Below, piece after piece: positions 11,152 to 23,582 of a stretch of DNA of 64,000 nucleotides. The stretch's first letter is position 1, and every line of letters starts with the position of its first letter. Under the pieces are notes generated by a model. The model saw only the letters and a list, made by a program, of their open reading frames with translations. It ran no database searches and had not been told where the DNA came from. The stretch comes from Balaenoptera acutorostrata (Eukaryota > Chordata > Mammalia > Artiodactyla > Balaenopteridae): NCBI RefSeq assembly GCF_949987535.1, contig NC_080071.1, positions 30,073,343 through 30,137,342 of the forward strand. Reading direction: 5' to 3'. Made by a program: the position numbers and the translations under genes.

Positions 11152-11654
11152 TGCCTGAACTTTCTAGTGGTTCATAGGACTCTACACTAAGACACCTTTG
11201 TCTTAGTACAGAAATACCTGTTGCCTGGAAACACGAACCAGCCCTAAGTGTTACCATAAACACCTCATTGCTCTGCTTTGTGTGTCAGTAAGCCCTGAGA
11301 ATGGTATTGCCAGGTTGCTTTTAGTTGTACTTTCAAATTTACCAACTCTCTGATATTTTTGTTTTATTTTAAATCTCTCCAGATTATTTTAGATCTTGTG
11401 CCTTTGGGCTTATGTTAATGTTCATGATTATTTCATTTTATATACAAATAACTTCCTGAATATTTGCCTTTAATAAAGAAACAATTATACTTGTGAGAGT
11501 ATTGTTACTATACTTACAAGAGTTATTTCTACGGCAGTGTTTTAAAATTTCCTGAATCCTTTATTGTTAGTGTCTTATGTAAAAAAGCACTTTTGTGCTT
11601 GCTTGCTTCATTTACTGACTCACTCATAATAGGAATACTTGTTACGTAGCAAGA

Positions 11655-11795
11655 CAAGATGAATGCTGGTTAAGATTCATTCATTCAGAAATGTGTACTG
11701 CGTATCTGCTGTGCACCCTAGGCATTGTTCTAGCTGATGGGAATGCAGCAGTGGACAGAGCACAGGTCCTGCCCTGGAGGATCTTCCATTCTCAG
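11655..11795 (+). repeat. Old mammalian interspersed repeat, unnamed family
   Basis: Matches the recurrent pattern 'ttcattcattca…actgtgtgccaggcactgttctag…gggaatacagcagtgaacag…ccctgccct'. A second partial copy of the same region lies at about 12540-12615. I recognise the pattern but do not assign a family name. Confidence 0.55.
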
Positions 11796-11803
11796 ATGCA
11801 CTC

Positions 11804-12368
11804 TGGGGTCCCAGGCCCACGTTGTTGCAGGAAGGGGGACCCCTTCCAGGGCCCGAGAGTGGGTTTTTGTCTAACATTTGGAAACTAATTGTCTGAGGAG
11901 ACACATTGGTGACAAATCAAAAGACCTTATTGGAAAGGGGCGCCTGGGCAGGAGAGCAGCAGGGTAAGGGAACCCAGGAGAACTGCTCTGCCATGTCACG
12001 TGGCTCACAGTCTCGGGTTTTATGGTAATGGGGTTACTTTCCGGGTTGCCTCTGGCCAGTGATCTTGCTTGGCCCATATTTGATCTGATTTAGGGTCCTT
12101 CCTGGTGGCACACGCATCTCTCAGCCAAGATGGATTCCAGTGCAAAGGGTTCTGGGAGGTTGGCAGGACAGTATCATGGGCTGGTGTCTCCTCCCTCTTT
12201 TTGGCCCCTCCCAAATTCTCCCTGTTAGTTTTCTTCGGCAGCACCGTGTTCCTTACCGGGACCTCTGTTGTGAGACAACTCAGCCAAGTGGTTATCCTCA
12301 TGCCTGGCCAAGGCCAAGGCCAAGGCCAAGGCCAAGGCGGGAGGTTTTGATCAGTGGTTCCCTAACAA
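11804..12368 (-). mobile_element. Probable solo LTR of an endogenous retrovirus
   Basis: Read in reverse, the segment starts tgttaggg and ends cccca, consistent with TG…CA LTR termini. It contains an AATAAG poly-A-like signal (+ positions 11926-11931) about 120 bases from its 3' end. It is about 565 bases long and has no gag/pol/env coding on either side, so a solo LTR is the simplest reading. I resembled it to artiodactyl ERV LTRs from memory. Exact ends are uncertain because no clean flanking duplication was found. Confidence 0.6.
12306..12335. repeat. (GGCCAA)5 hexanucleotide tandem repeat
   Basis: Five exact copies of ggccaa inside the probable LTR, close to its 5' end. In two + frames this gives short Gly-Gln or Pro-Arg runs that are not evidence of a protein. 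Confidence 0.97.
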
Positions 12369-14160
12369 TATGACCTCCGGCGCAGCAGCTCACATTGCTG
12401 ATCCTTGGTCTCCTCATTCATCAGATGAAGAAAATAGTACAAACTCTCTATTAATAGCTCATATATGTAAGTCATGTGCTACACTGTGGCTCAGAGTAAC
12501 CTTTCAGTAGTTTTTGGTTTTCTGTATCATTCTGTGACAAGCCCCGTGCTGTATCCTGGGAATATGATGAAGTAACAGTGCTCACATTCTAATGGAGGGG
12601 GTTGAGACGTTATAAACACACGTATCTCTTTTCCTTACATTCTATTTATTATTTTCTATTTAATCCTTCCCCATCCCACCTCTTCTTATTCATCCCCTCC
12701 TTACCTGTCTGTCCATCTCCACACCGTATGGCCATCTAGAATCTAGCTCTACGTGCCCTCTCTTCTCACACAGCCCCACCCCCTCATCTTCTCGATAAAC
12801 AGGTCCCTCACCCTTTGTTGCACATCCCTGCTGATTTCTGTTTCCCCTCCTTAGCTCTGCTGTTCTCCCTTCCTCCCCCTATGTAAGTCCCTCCGATCCT
12901 TCCAGGTTCAGCCCAAGTCCTGTTGTTACCATGAACCCTCTCTACTGCTCTTTCTCACGTGAATCTCTCCGAGAAGACATTCTTCCTTGAACCCTGTGAT
13001 AATAATAATTACCAATTGTGGCCATTAGCTACTATTTAGAATTATTCCCTTTTTGTTCCGTCTATCTTAGTTGTTTGTTTTCTCCCCAGCTAGACTGAGG
13101 AAAGGTATGCTGAGTATGCTTAGTGAGTATATGATGGTTTGTTGATCGACTCAGGGTGGGCCTAAGGAATATATTTCCTTCCTTTGAGATGAAGAGAGTT
13201 GCCTAGTGCTATTTCAGGGTTATGAGAATGTGGGACTACAGCTTGCAGCTGACTCTCAAGTTCAGAGAACTGACCGTTGCCATCAGTTGGAGTTTAAACC
13301 GTCAGCGTCACAAAGGCAAGAGCGCCTCTCCCCGCACCCTGCGATGTGGCCCTCTTGGGCTGTTTGGTTGACACTTTCTGGTTTGCAGAGAGAGTCCCTG
13401 CCTTTCTAAGGAGAGTATCCTGCTAAGTAAACATCTCACATGAGGCGTCTGGGTCAATACCCAGCGTGATCGACGCTGCCCCTGCCCTGCAGGGGATGTT
13501 TGTGAGGACTGGTGGGCACCAGGAATCAAGATGCCTAGGAGAGTGCAGGCTGCCCGGGCGTGAGCACCCGTATTTTCAAGTCATTTCTTGGTTGCCCTGA
13601 GGGAGGTTTGCTGGATCCAGTTTTTCACCAGGGGAAGTGTTTACACAAGAGGACAAGGAGCAGATGTATTCACATGCAGCGCTTCGGAATAATTCCACTC
13701 CTAACTCCTGACTGTCTGCTGGTGAGATGTTTGGGAGAACAATTTTCAGTCTGAAGAGAAGAATTATTGTTTAGTCTGAGGTTTTAGCCTGCACTTTCCT
13801 TTCATGTGGTTTCTGCTTGAGAGATCTTAGATTTAGACCAAGGGTAAAGGTTGAGGCACTTTGAGAACTGTAAAAATCAATGAATGAAAGACCAAAGTAT
13901 AAATGCCATAATTGCATTCATTCATTTCCCCCTTTACTCTTTTTTTCTTTTTAAATGCTGCATTTCCTTACATTGGATTATTTGTGATGCCAACTTTGAT
14001 TTGAGTGATGTAGCACTAAATGTTAAGTTTAATATGAGGCTGATGGTACTTATGAAAAACATCTCTCATTTAACATTATTATTATATATGTTCAGATATA
14101 GCACAGCAAATGAATTTTAATGGTTTGAATTGATACCACCTTCACCTTTTCTTCATACAG
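12369..14160. other. Intronic sequence, mostly unassigned
   Basis: 12370-12450 has a weak MIR-like core. 12540-12615 is a partial old repeat ('gtgctgtatcctgggaatat'). 12640-12990 is pyrimidine-rich. 13000-14160 looks unique and shows no coding signal. Confidence 0.5.
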
Positions 14161-14223
14161 ACGTTCAGTAACATCTCCTACCGTTTGACTTGTATGAATG
14201 TTGCTTTACAATTGGCAAGACAG
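14161..14223 (+). other. Exon-like cassette (probable pseudo-exon)
   Basis: The preceding sequence ends 'caccttttcttcatacag', a good acceptor, and the segment is followed by gtatgc after CAG, a good donor. The 63 bases are open in one frame only (TFSNISYRLT…ALQLARQ, 21 codons). I do not recognise the peptide and it is not part of ceramide synthase. The CERS6 exon at 45429 begins with one base of a split codon, so the surrounding intron is phase 2. In that phase the cassette would hit TGA at 14186-14188. If spliced into CERS6 it would therefore truncate the protein and likely trigger nonsense-mediated decay. Confidence 0.35.
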
Positions 14224-15630
14224 GTATGCTGCTGTTTACATAGTTATTTAAGATTTCCTGGAGGAGATTAAAGAGAATTTTATGGTTTTTTATTTTTGGC
14301 AGCATTTATTGTTTAATGTACATAGACTTAGATGGGCCTCATGTTTTCTTCCAGATGTAAGGGAAAGGTGGCCAAAGTAGCAAGACTTTAAAAATTATTA
14401 TTATGATAGCTGCCAAAACTCAATATTTGTTGATAAGTTTTCACACATCTGGCTAATGGGCTTGGATTCTATTCGTGAGTCACAAAGGGAAGAAACGCAG
14501 TTTGATGTAAAATGAGTGACTTTGCTTTTGATCTCATTGAGGGCTTTCGGTTCATTGTTGATTGTATGATCATGCAAAATGAGACCTTAATAAATTACAT
14601 GGTAGGGGGGTAGTTTGGGCTCTTGGGCCAGTTTTTACCTGACTTCTCAGCCTCCCTCTAGAATGATTTTTTGTTCAGGGAAATGCAGAAAAGTGGCCTC
14701 AGCAGAGTACAATGGGAGTGGGAAAATGTGAGGTTAAAGGAAAAACTCAAAATTCAGTTCAATGCCTTTTTTTTTATTGCCTTGATCCACTGAAATTTTG
14801 TGTCCCTCTTAGTACACAAAATTTTTAGTTAACAAAAAATGTTTTGGTGTTAGTGCAGCTTTTTGTTTATTTGAGTTTTGCTCAAATAGAAAGTTTGAGT
14901 GGGAGAATTCTTTCTTCACAGCGAAAGTGATGAACAGTATCCCCTGTTGTCTTTAAAATACAATACTCTGTTCCCTGTGTCTTTGCTATCTCTTGAATCT
15001 AGTAGCTGAGCATTGAATTCACTATTCTAACTCATCACTCATTCACTTTCACGCTACTGGGAAATTAGCTTCTGTTTTTTTCAACAGATGCCCATAGATG
15101 AGTGAAGGTAGGGTACCCTCAGATATAAGGCAGGTCCCCAGCTTCCCAATAATAAGATTAAAAATACTTTGGGGCCAACTTGAATATATAAACTTTTGGA
15201 GATGGAATAATATGAGACATACATTAATAGCATATTATTTAATATCTTTATGTAGAAATAATGTTTTTTTCTATTCACTTTCAGGAAATAATTTATTCAG
15301 AGCCTACATTTGCATCTTTGATATCATGTCTTTAATGTAACTGAGCTATTTTGAAGTCACCTAGTACAGTGTGCCAGATTCCATCTCTTCACTCCCATCT
15401 AAACTGCATAGACCTTCATGTTTTGGGTATCCATGTATGAAGTTATTTCTAAAGTTTATCCCAGTCCCTAGCACACATTTCAGATTTTTTTGTTCCCTGT
15501 CTATAGGTGTATATTGGACAGCTCCAAAATGTAGCCATTTTCTGTACTGTTTTTCAAAGTGATCTTTAAAAGGCTTGTTTACAATGACATCTAATAATAT
15601 GAACAGTTGTGAGCTTACAACCCTATAGAT
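14224..15630. other. Intronic sequence, no feature seen
   Basis: AT-rich and apparently unique. No repeat family, coding exon or RNA gene recognised. Confidence 0.5.
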
Positions 15631-15645
15631 CATGACTAAGCTTTT

Positions 15646-15943
15646 TTTTTTTTTTTTTTTTTTAAAGATTGATTGATTGATTGCTATGTTGGGTCTTCGT
15701 CTCTGCGCCAGGGCCCTCCCCAGTTGCGGCAAGCAGGGGCCACTCTTCATCGCGGTGCGCAGGCCTCTCACCACCGTGGCCTCTCTTGTTGCGGAGCACA
15801 GGCTCCAGACGCGCAGGCTCAGCAGCCGTGGCTCACGGGCCCAGCTGCTCCGTGGCACGTGGGATCCCCCCAGACCAGAGCTCGAACCCGCGTCCCCTGC
15901 ATTAGCAGGCAGACACTCAACCACTGCGCCACCAGGGAAGCCC
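15646..15943 (-). mobile_element. CHR-type SINE
   Basis: Long poly-T then (attg)n at the left is the reversed tail. The GC-rich middle, reversed B box ('gagctcgaacc') and A box ('ccactgcgcca') follow. The perfect 15-base duplication catgactaagctttt is at 15631-15645 and 15944-15958. Low divergence and an exact duplication indicate a young copy. Short ORFs on both strands here are products of the SINE, not genes. Confidence 0.97.
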
Positions 15944-16243
15944 CATGACTAAGCTTTTATTCAATTTCTTTGCCTCCTTAAAATAGGTGATTCCATCAGC
16001 TGACCTTTGATTGAGATTGTTTCAGATTTGAGTATCTTCATTCAAAGAATACTTCTTTGTTCCAAATAAAGTACTTGAGAGATTATTCTGTAAATAAAAG
16101 ACTGTAAGGACTTGAATATATGATACCCTTCTCTTTGCGGGGGGAAAGAAAAGAAATCCTCAGTATATGTGGCATAGTGATTAATCAAAGGGTTTTCTTC
16201 TTTTTTGGACAACTGATTATTTTCTTGTTATTTATTCATATAT

Positions 16244-16869
16244 CTTTTAAAAAATATCTTTATTGGAGTATAATTGCTTTACAATGGTGTGTTAGTTTCT
16301 GCTTTATAACAAAGTGAATCAACTATACATATACATATATCCCCATATCTCCTTCCTCTTGCATCTCCCTCCCACCCTCCCTATCCCACCCGTCTAGGTG
16401 GTCACAAAGCACCGAGCTGATCTCCCTGTGCTATGCAGCTGCTTCCCACTAGCTATCTATTTTACATTTGGTAGTGTATATATGTCAATGCCACTCTCTC
16501 ACTTCGTCCCAGCTTACCCTTCCCCCTCCCTGTGTCCTCAAGTCCATTCTCTACGTCTACATCTTTATTCCTGTCCTGCCCCTAGATTCTTCAGAACCTT
16601 TTTCTTTTTTTTAGACTCCATATATATGTATTAGCATATGGTGTTTGTTTTTCTGAGTTACTTCACTCAGTATGACAGACTCTAGGTCCATCCACCTCAC
16701 TACAAATAACTCAATTTCGTTCCTTTTTATGGCTGAGTAATATTCCATTGTATATATGTGCCACATCTTCTTTACCCGTTCATCTGTCGATGGACACTTA
16801 GGTTGCTTCCATGTCCTGGCTATTGTAAATAGAGCTGCAATGAACATTGTGCTACATGACTCTTTTTGA
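16244..16869 (-). mobile_element. L1 3' fragment (ORF2 tail plus 3'UTR)
   Basis: 16611-16869 encodes on the minus strand the last part of ORF2 ([19 protein letters not shown], then [17 protein letters not shown]), ending at a stop at 16611. 16244-16610 is the 3'UTR in reverse, starting 'atctttattggagtataatt'. The 10-base duplication attcatatat lies at 16234-16243 and 16870-16879. 5'-truncated copy. Confidence 0.94.
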
Positions 16870-16879
16870 ATTCATATAT

Positions 16880-17394
16880 GTTTTTTAAAGGTAAAAAAAA
16901 TAGTTGCAAAGATGTGGTTTACTGGAACAGGAAATTTAAATAGGCTAGTGATTATCATGTGGTGCTTGTATAACCTTAATAGTTAGTATGTGGTAGTCCA
17001 AAAATACAATGCCATCATAGAAAATAAAACTACAGAATTAGTGAAAAAAAAAAAAACTCTGTTCCCCAACCAGTTACAGAAAGCAAAACTAATGACTTTG
17101 CTTGTAAGATTTTTTTATTAATCTTCACTTCTCCAATATAGATCTTTTGATCTGTCTTAATTCCATTTAAAAGTGGTGTCAAGTACTATAGTCAGATGAC
17201 ATAGGAAAATGAATACAAAATCTGAGCATTTTCTTGGGATAATCTGGTAAGTTTGGGGGGAGGAAGTATATACAGGAGAAGAACCTTACTGGAAATGATC
17301 ATAACTCTAATTTTCCTCTCTTGAGACCTTTTTCCAGCTCTCTTATTTAGCAAGAGAAAAGACGTGTCAGAAGAGGCTAAGTGGGCAGGTTGTG
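16880..17394. other. Intronic sequence, no feature seen
   Basis: AT-rich with an A-run at about 17044-17056. Nothing else recognised. Confidence 0.5.
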
Positions 17395-17640
17395 ATAACA
17401 GCACTTGACATTTGTATAGCTCTGTATTTTTCAAGGAGCTTCTGTGAGTGTTATTTAATTCCATCATCACAACAACCCAGAGATGTAGATAAAGAGATAG
17501 AAGGATTCCCTCCTCTACCTCCCCTGTTTTCTTTTTACATTTAAGGAAACTGAGGCTCTGACAGTTTAAGCAGATTGACCCAGATTGCCTTGTAGAAGAT
17601 GGGAAAGCAGGAACAGGGCTGCTTCTTAGGGTGGAGGAAG
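17395..17640 (-). repeat. MIR SINE
   Basis: Reversed MIR with 'catcatcacaacaacccaga' and 'aaggaaactgaggctctgac' core, continuing to 'ggaaagcaggaacagggctg'. A (tg)n run follows at about 17660-17677. Confidence 0.75.
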
Positions 17641-17679
17641 AATACTGGTACAGTTGCACTATGTGTGTGTGTGTGTGGT

Positions 17680-18284
17680 TTTTTTTCCTATTCTCCTCAA
17701 ATCCTATTTCTCACTCCCATTCCTTCTAGGTACACATAAAACATAGTTATGAATGTGTTTTAGACGTGATTATGCTAGAAGTGCTTCCCATGGATCATTA
17801 CTTTTTCGAAGAAGGGCAGTAAATTCTTATGCTTTCTATATTTTGCTCTCTGCGTCTTTGCTTCTGTCAATATTGAGAGTGCAGGTATGCTTAAGAACAA
17901 AGGAGACATCGATATATTTTTAACTGAATATAGTCAGAGTAAATCCAACTGTGAACTGCCAAGGTTTATTATCTCGTTCTGAAAGACTTCGGAATTTAAG
18001 TAGTTCAGTAACTAAGCCCCTCCCCCCAAATCTTTTAGATTAAACAACATTGTTCTCTGGAAGTGATTTCAGGAAGGAGATCATTGGCTGACAGTCATTT
18101 GAGATATGTGTCATCTGTTTGAGACTTTTATATGTGGTTTTTATATATATTTGAGGTTTTAAGATAGAGCTTGAGAACCATATGAACCCTTCTAGACCAT
18201 CAAGTCCCACTTTATTGAGAACCTTGTCTTGGACTTTACATGTGTAACCTGGTTGACAGTCTTGGATAGATTTAATTAAATGTC
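17680..18284. other. Intronic sequence, no feature seen
   Basis: No coding signal or recognised repeat. Confidence 0.5.
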
Positions 18285-18720
18285 ACAACTATTCATTGAA
18301 TTCTGAATATGGCACGAAGTGGAGCTGGTGATATAGAGATAAGCTCTTTCCCTTAAAGGGGGTTTAACACACTGGTAGTAGGCATAAGACAAGAATAAAA
18401 ATGACTTCAGGGCAAAGGAGAATGAATAAATGCAAAAAGAGAAATATAAAGTAAGCCCTTCAAGGGTTCAGAGGGAGCATGCACATTAGGTTGAGAATAT
18501 CAGGATGAGCTTCACAGTTTGGGACGGGCTCTACAGGAAGCGAGGTATTTTGAGATGGTAGATGGAGGTTTCTGTTAGAGGAAACAGCATGAGCAAAGGC
18601 GTGGAAGCCGGAAAGTTTAGGGTATATTTGGGAAACTAGGACTGAGTTCAGAAAGTCAGGAAGAAAACACAGTAGGTGATTGTGGACTTGGCACATTCCA
18701 AAGAGTGGAATGAATGTATT
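18285..18720 (+). repeat. Old mammalian interspersed repeat, unnamed family
   Basis: Contains 'gaggaaacagcatgagcaaa' and 'ggcgtggaagccggaaag', the same type of sequence as at 29430-30590 and 59040-59660. Diverged. Confidence 0.5.
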
Positions 18721-19224
18721 TGTGATCATTAGGTGAATTCTGATTTTCTTGTGGATTAGGGAGACAGTTCCTTAAAGGATTTTTGAAGGAAGGTAGGAAA
18801 GGAAGGAAGCTAGCTGTGTTTTGAACTTAGAGATATTTTAGCTCTGTGAACAAAATACTTAGTACCTGTGTTGGCTACTGTTATGTTGCTTCTACATCAA
18901 ACTCTGTTTGACAAAGGGATGAGTCTTTAGTGTATCTTGACCTCTTTCCTCTTATCCAGAACCTTCTTGCTACTAAGGACTCAGCATGCAGGAGGGATAC
19001 AAAAATCTCTTCTGTCTGGCTCTTGCCCTGTTTCCCTCCAGCCAATCCTCTATTAGCCTTCAAAGATACACTTCCAACTTCCTTACAAATTAATTTAGCA
19101 AAAGTATTAATACTTGTAATGCATTCATGTGTGATTTGACCCAGGGATATTTGCATTTTTATAGCCAATCATTCCTTCACCAAGGTTTTCTGTCTCTAGT
19201 AGTAGCATTTTCATATACTGGCAA

Positions 19225-19420
19225 CATACTGGTGGAGTGGAGTGGGCTTTGGAGTCAGATTCACCGGGGTTGAAGTCTGGGTTCCCCTCATATGAGCCTT
19301 TCTGAGACCCCCTTGACTGGTGATACAGTAAAGCTTTCCTCATTGGGTGGTTATAGTGTTTGTAACTTGCACGTGGAAGGCTTCACCTTCCTCCTTTCGC
19401 TTCTCACCGTAAACATTATA
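19225..19420 (+). repeat. MIR SINE, diverged
   Basis: Forward MIR start, 'gggctttggagtcagattca' then 'ggttgaagtctgggttcccc', and weaker downstream similarity. Confidence 0.5.
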
Positions 19421-22164
19421 AATGACAGTGATGTCTGCTTAGTCATGGATACACTTACTCAACTTCTCACCTTGTGATTAGGAAACGACCGTATTCTTCA
19501 AGCAAGAGACCCTCAAGATCCGTGTTGTTGCTCCAGACCCTCTTCATATGTCTTCTCAGCCTTGAAGTGTTTCTACTGCTCAGCCACTTGGCTTCTGAAA
19601 CCTGAAGGCAACTTGATAGGATTTCTCATGTGTCTTCCTGAGTTCTTGACTAGAAGTTCTAGACTGTACATTCCTTAAAGGCATCTTTCCATTTCCTATG
19701 GCTTCTAATACAATGCCTTGCACTCATTAAATTTGAGGATTGAATGAAATTGATCTGATGCCTTTATAATGCTCACATATAACTGGTACCCAAGTCCAGT
19801 TCCTACTTTTCTGTAGTACTGGGCAAAGTTAACCACCACCCCGTCTGTTTACCAATATACTACAAACTATTTTCAATGTATCTAGAAGCGTCACACCCAA
19901 ATAGAACTCATAGATTGATTTCTTTCTGCTCTCCAGAGCAAATGCGGAATTATTACCATGGAATTCAAGCCTTCTCTATCAGTTTCTTCATACCCCTCAC
20001 CACCCAGTACTTATTATACTTCAGCCTACGCCCTATGATTCAACTAGGCAGATTGGCTAGATCTACACCCCTTCACAAAGGTGGATAAAAATATCCATTG
20101 TCAGCTGACATAACAGGTGGCTCTCTCTTACCATCTAGAATTCCATAAAAGATGTTGGCACAGTCTCCCACATAAGGTCATGGCCTAATCTGGGAAACAA
20201 TTTTCAACGAGCCCCCAGTACAATTGCAGCTCTCAGTACATCTGGATCTATTTCTTTCCTTGATGTTGACTCATGATTTAAAGTTATTTTGTATCTATTG
20301 GCAGTATTGCATGCTCATTTGCTGGTCCCTTGTTGACCTCTGCTTTGACCTCTGCTTTCCGGAGAAGACCAGTGGTCAATTCTGATTAAACAGTCTCCTA
20401 GCACTAGCATTCACATAGTCCAGCCATCTCAATTTATAGGGGAGGAAATTAAAGCTTCTCAGGGAGACGCCAATTTCTTGGCCTTATCTTGGTACCTTTT
20501 AAAAACAAATTTAATTCACAGGCCTTATATTTGCATGCAAGTTTCAGCTGGAAAACACAGGAACAGAATATTTTAAAGGACTTCCAGAAAAGGAAGCACA
20601 GATAAAGTAAAATTTACTGCCCTTCTAAACCACAAAGTCATAACATACTTTAAATGAAATGCCAAGTCAGTGAAGTTGATTTAGACAGGAGTCTGGGAGG
20701 CAGTCAGTATGTTATGTACATATTTTGATGGTAATAGTGAAATTAAAGAAGGTGGTGGTCACAAATACCAAGAATATTACTAATATAAGCATCAGTTCAT
20801 TCTTTTTATTTTCTTTAATTTAAAAAGTATAAGAAGATTGATTTTCACAACCATTTTCAGATCAAGTGGCATATTAAAAATTAGTCTAGCAAAAATTAAG
20901 GAACATAGAAATAGTATATATTTATTCTCATATGACATTTCTGTAGAAATATATCTCTGAGTGCAACTAGAGAAAAGATACATGAATTATCTGCCTGCTA
21001 TAGTACTTTATTCCCTATAATTTCAGTATCTTCGCTAAATGTGTAAGTGCTAAAATGATGTTGGCCCATTGCTAGAAGCTTTAGTTTAATCCAAGTCTTT
21101 AGAGCTTTAATAAATAAAAAAATCACCCAGATCAACCTACCTACATGTATAGACTTTTTTGTACAGAGAACTGTGTAGTCAAATAACATTTTTGAGCTCC
21201 CAGAATTATGCAGAGAGAGTTTATACTAAGAACTCAGATGTGTTGTTTGCTCCCAGGGAGCAGAGAAGAATAAGTAATAAATATCTACACATGCAATGCA
21301 GTCAATGGATATAACTTAAATTGCATTCATTAGTCTCATGAGTTAACATCAAGGACAGGGAAAAATCTGATCTAGTGAAGTTCAGGGTTGTAGTTATTTG
21401 TGTGTGCATCAAGGAATGGAGTTTGGGGTTCGACCTTAGTAGTCACTCCCTGGGATATAGACAATACTTGACTTCCAGCCCCGGCCTCTCAAATCTGAAC
21501 AGGTCAGCATTCTAGAATAGAATAGAATAAATCTCCCTATAATGCTATAATTTAAGGGAAACTCTTTGGGGCACTGAACAGTCTCCAAGTCAGCATGAAA
21601 CATGTTGTAGAGAATTTATTCCATGAACTTACATTTTGTGAAATGTATAGATTATCTACTTCTATATAGTTCAGAGGGACTCCACTTCAACATTCCCATG
21701 TAGTGAGAGATTGTAACAATGATCTTCCATCCTATGGAAGGAGAAACAGAAGCTCAGACTTCCTGACTTCTTTATTAGCTGCCGCTCACTGGGTTGCCCT
21801 TTGAATGTCCGGGTGATGTTTGTGATACTGTGATGTATTTGCTGAGTATCTTATCAGTTTGGGGAAAGAGAAAGTGTGCCCAAAGGCACATTGAGGGTGG
21901 GGAGAGTATAGACCTTCCCTCCATATTTGAACGTTTCCCTTTTCTCAGCCCCATTGAATCACCCATTTAGATGGTTACTTGTGTTATCTTGGTAAGGGAG
22001 GGATTGGAAAGAGCTGTTGGGTACCCCAATGAGTATATTTATAAAATTTATGGAAAATACGCACAAGGTATGATTATCAATAGGCACGTAGGTAGATTAG
22101 CATCTGGGCATTAATTTTGAACAATAAAATCAAATAATGATTTAGCTAAATAGTGCCTTGATTT
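19421..22164. other. Intronic sequence, no feature seen
   Basis: About 2.7 kb of apparently unique AT-rich sequence. A short (agaat)n run lies near 21517-21530. No exon with matching splice sites and known coding content was recognised. Confidence 0.5.
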
Positions 22165-22177
22165 TACAAGAGATTTT

Positions 22178-22500
22178 TTTTTTTTGAGTAACATTTTTTT
22201 TTTTTTAATTTCATTTATTTATTTATTTATTTATTTATGGCTGTGTTGGGTCTTCGTTTCTGTGCGAGGGCTTTCTCTGGTTGCGGCAAGCGGGGGCCAC
22301 TCTTCATCGCGGTGCGCGGGCCTCTCACTATCGCGGCCTCTCTTGTTGCGGAGCACAGGCTCCAGACGCGCAGGCTCAGTAGTTGTGGCTCACGGGCCTA
22401 GTTGCTCCGCGGCATGTGGGATCTTCCCAGACCAGGGCTCGAACCCGTGTGCCCTGCATTGGCAGGCAGATTCTCAACCACTGCGCCACCAGGGAAGCCC
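22178..22500 (-). mobile_element. CHR-type SINE
   Basis: Reversed poly-A and (attt)n tail at the left, interrupted by 'gagtaaca'. Reversed B box gggctcgaacc at 22435-22445 and A box ccactgcgcca at 22478-22488. The perfect 13-base duplication tacaagagatttt is at 22165-22177 and 22501-22513. Closest to the family's full-length form among the copies here. Confidence 0.97.
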
Positions 22501-22513
22501 TACAAGAGATTTT

Positions 22514-23369
22514 CATGTTTGTGGATGTACTGGATTTCACCGATGCTCATTTCTCCACGCACTGGCAGCCCCCCTCCCAGCAGCTCTGCAGCACCCTTTT
22601 AACACCTTTCACCTGTGACCTGGGCCACAGGTGTAGCTCGGCTTCTTCGGGTCCTATTTTCTCACAGGTGTCACTGAGAGACCTGATTCTATCTATAGCT
22701 TCTGTGATGTGATGTCTTCAGACGCAAAGCCAGGCTACAGCTGTTGGCCTAATTCGCAAAGAACCATGGTCATTAGGAGACGAAGGCAATGGGGGTTCAG
22801 AGTGAGGAGCTTCTTCAGAAGGCCTTTAATCCTAGAGCCGGGTAAGTGTGAAAAATGGAATTTAGGCAGGTGAGCTTCGTCTGTGGGTTGGTTATGTTCT
22901 CTCCTGTCCATAGTCTACATCCAAGTCTGTCTCTAGGTTTTAATGTCAGCATTCTGTTGACCGAGGCCCTGAGATAAGGAGGGAAACAGTAAACCTGTTT
23001 CGTTTATTTGTGCAGTGGAATTGTGGAGGACTGTGTTAGATAGGGTTTGAAATGAAAGTGAAAAAAACTTGTGAGGAATCAAATGTGTTAAAGGGAGTCA
23101 TCCTCAGTCTCTTAGGGAAGACCAAACAAAGATATAAATGTTTTACATTCCTTGGAACCCTTCTTAATCTTAATTAAGATTTGCCTTTGGTTTTAGTCCT
23201 CTCCTTTAACCTCATTTCCCCTGCACCTTGAAAGCAATCAGCAGCTTATGCTTATGGTAGGTTTGGGCTGCTTAAAAGGTTATGGCTTTCAAATACACAA
23301 CTTCGCAGAGGTCTGATTCCACGTTGCCAGGAGGTCTGCAAAGATGGGTGGGGTGCGATACGCATGTGT
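22514..23369. other. Intronic sequence, unassigned
   Basis: Somewhat more GC-rich at 22540-22690. No supported gene. An open frame ending at a gtaagt at 22842 was considered and rejected. Confidence 0.5.
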
Positions 23370-23377
23370 GTCTAGGG

Positions 23378-23582
23378 CAGGGGTTGGCAAACTATGGCCA
23401 GTCGCGTCTGGCCTGCCTCCAGTTTTTGTTATGTCCTGTGAGATAACAATGGTTTTTCCATTATGAAGTGGTTACATTTTACATGGTTATATAAGTACTT
23501 AATATCTTTGATTTTGCCTCTTGGCCAACAAATTCTAAAATATTTATTATCTGGCCTTCCAGAAAAAGTTTGCCAACCCCTA
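23378..23582. mobile_element. Non-autonomous hAT (Charlie-group) DNA transposon
   Basis: The terminal inverted repeats are clear: caggggttggcaaact at the left and agtttgccaacccct(a) at the right. The element is 205 bases with no ORF. It is flanked by an exact 8-base duplication gtctaggg (23370-23377 and 23583-23590), the length expected for hAT transposition. Sequence resembles MER3/MER5-group elements; the exact family is left open. Confidence 0.92.

Noticed and set aside
12236..12252. 'cttcggcagcacc' resembling the start of U6 snRNA.
   Set aside because: The similarity stops after about a dozen bases and it lies in the LTR-like segment.
12306..12350. Gly-Gln or Pro-Arg repeat peptide.
   Set aside because: It is only the translation of the (GGCCAA)5 repeat in a probable LTR.
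15361..15952. Several overlapping ORFs of 60-187 codons on both strands.
   Set aside because: They run through the GC-rich SINE at 15646-15943. The same ORF patterns recur in the SINEs at 22178, 33796, 50196 and 61386.
22711..22841. Open frame ending at a strong donor, gtaagt.
   Set aside because: The upstream AG has no pyrimidine tract and the peptide is not recognised.
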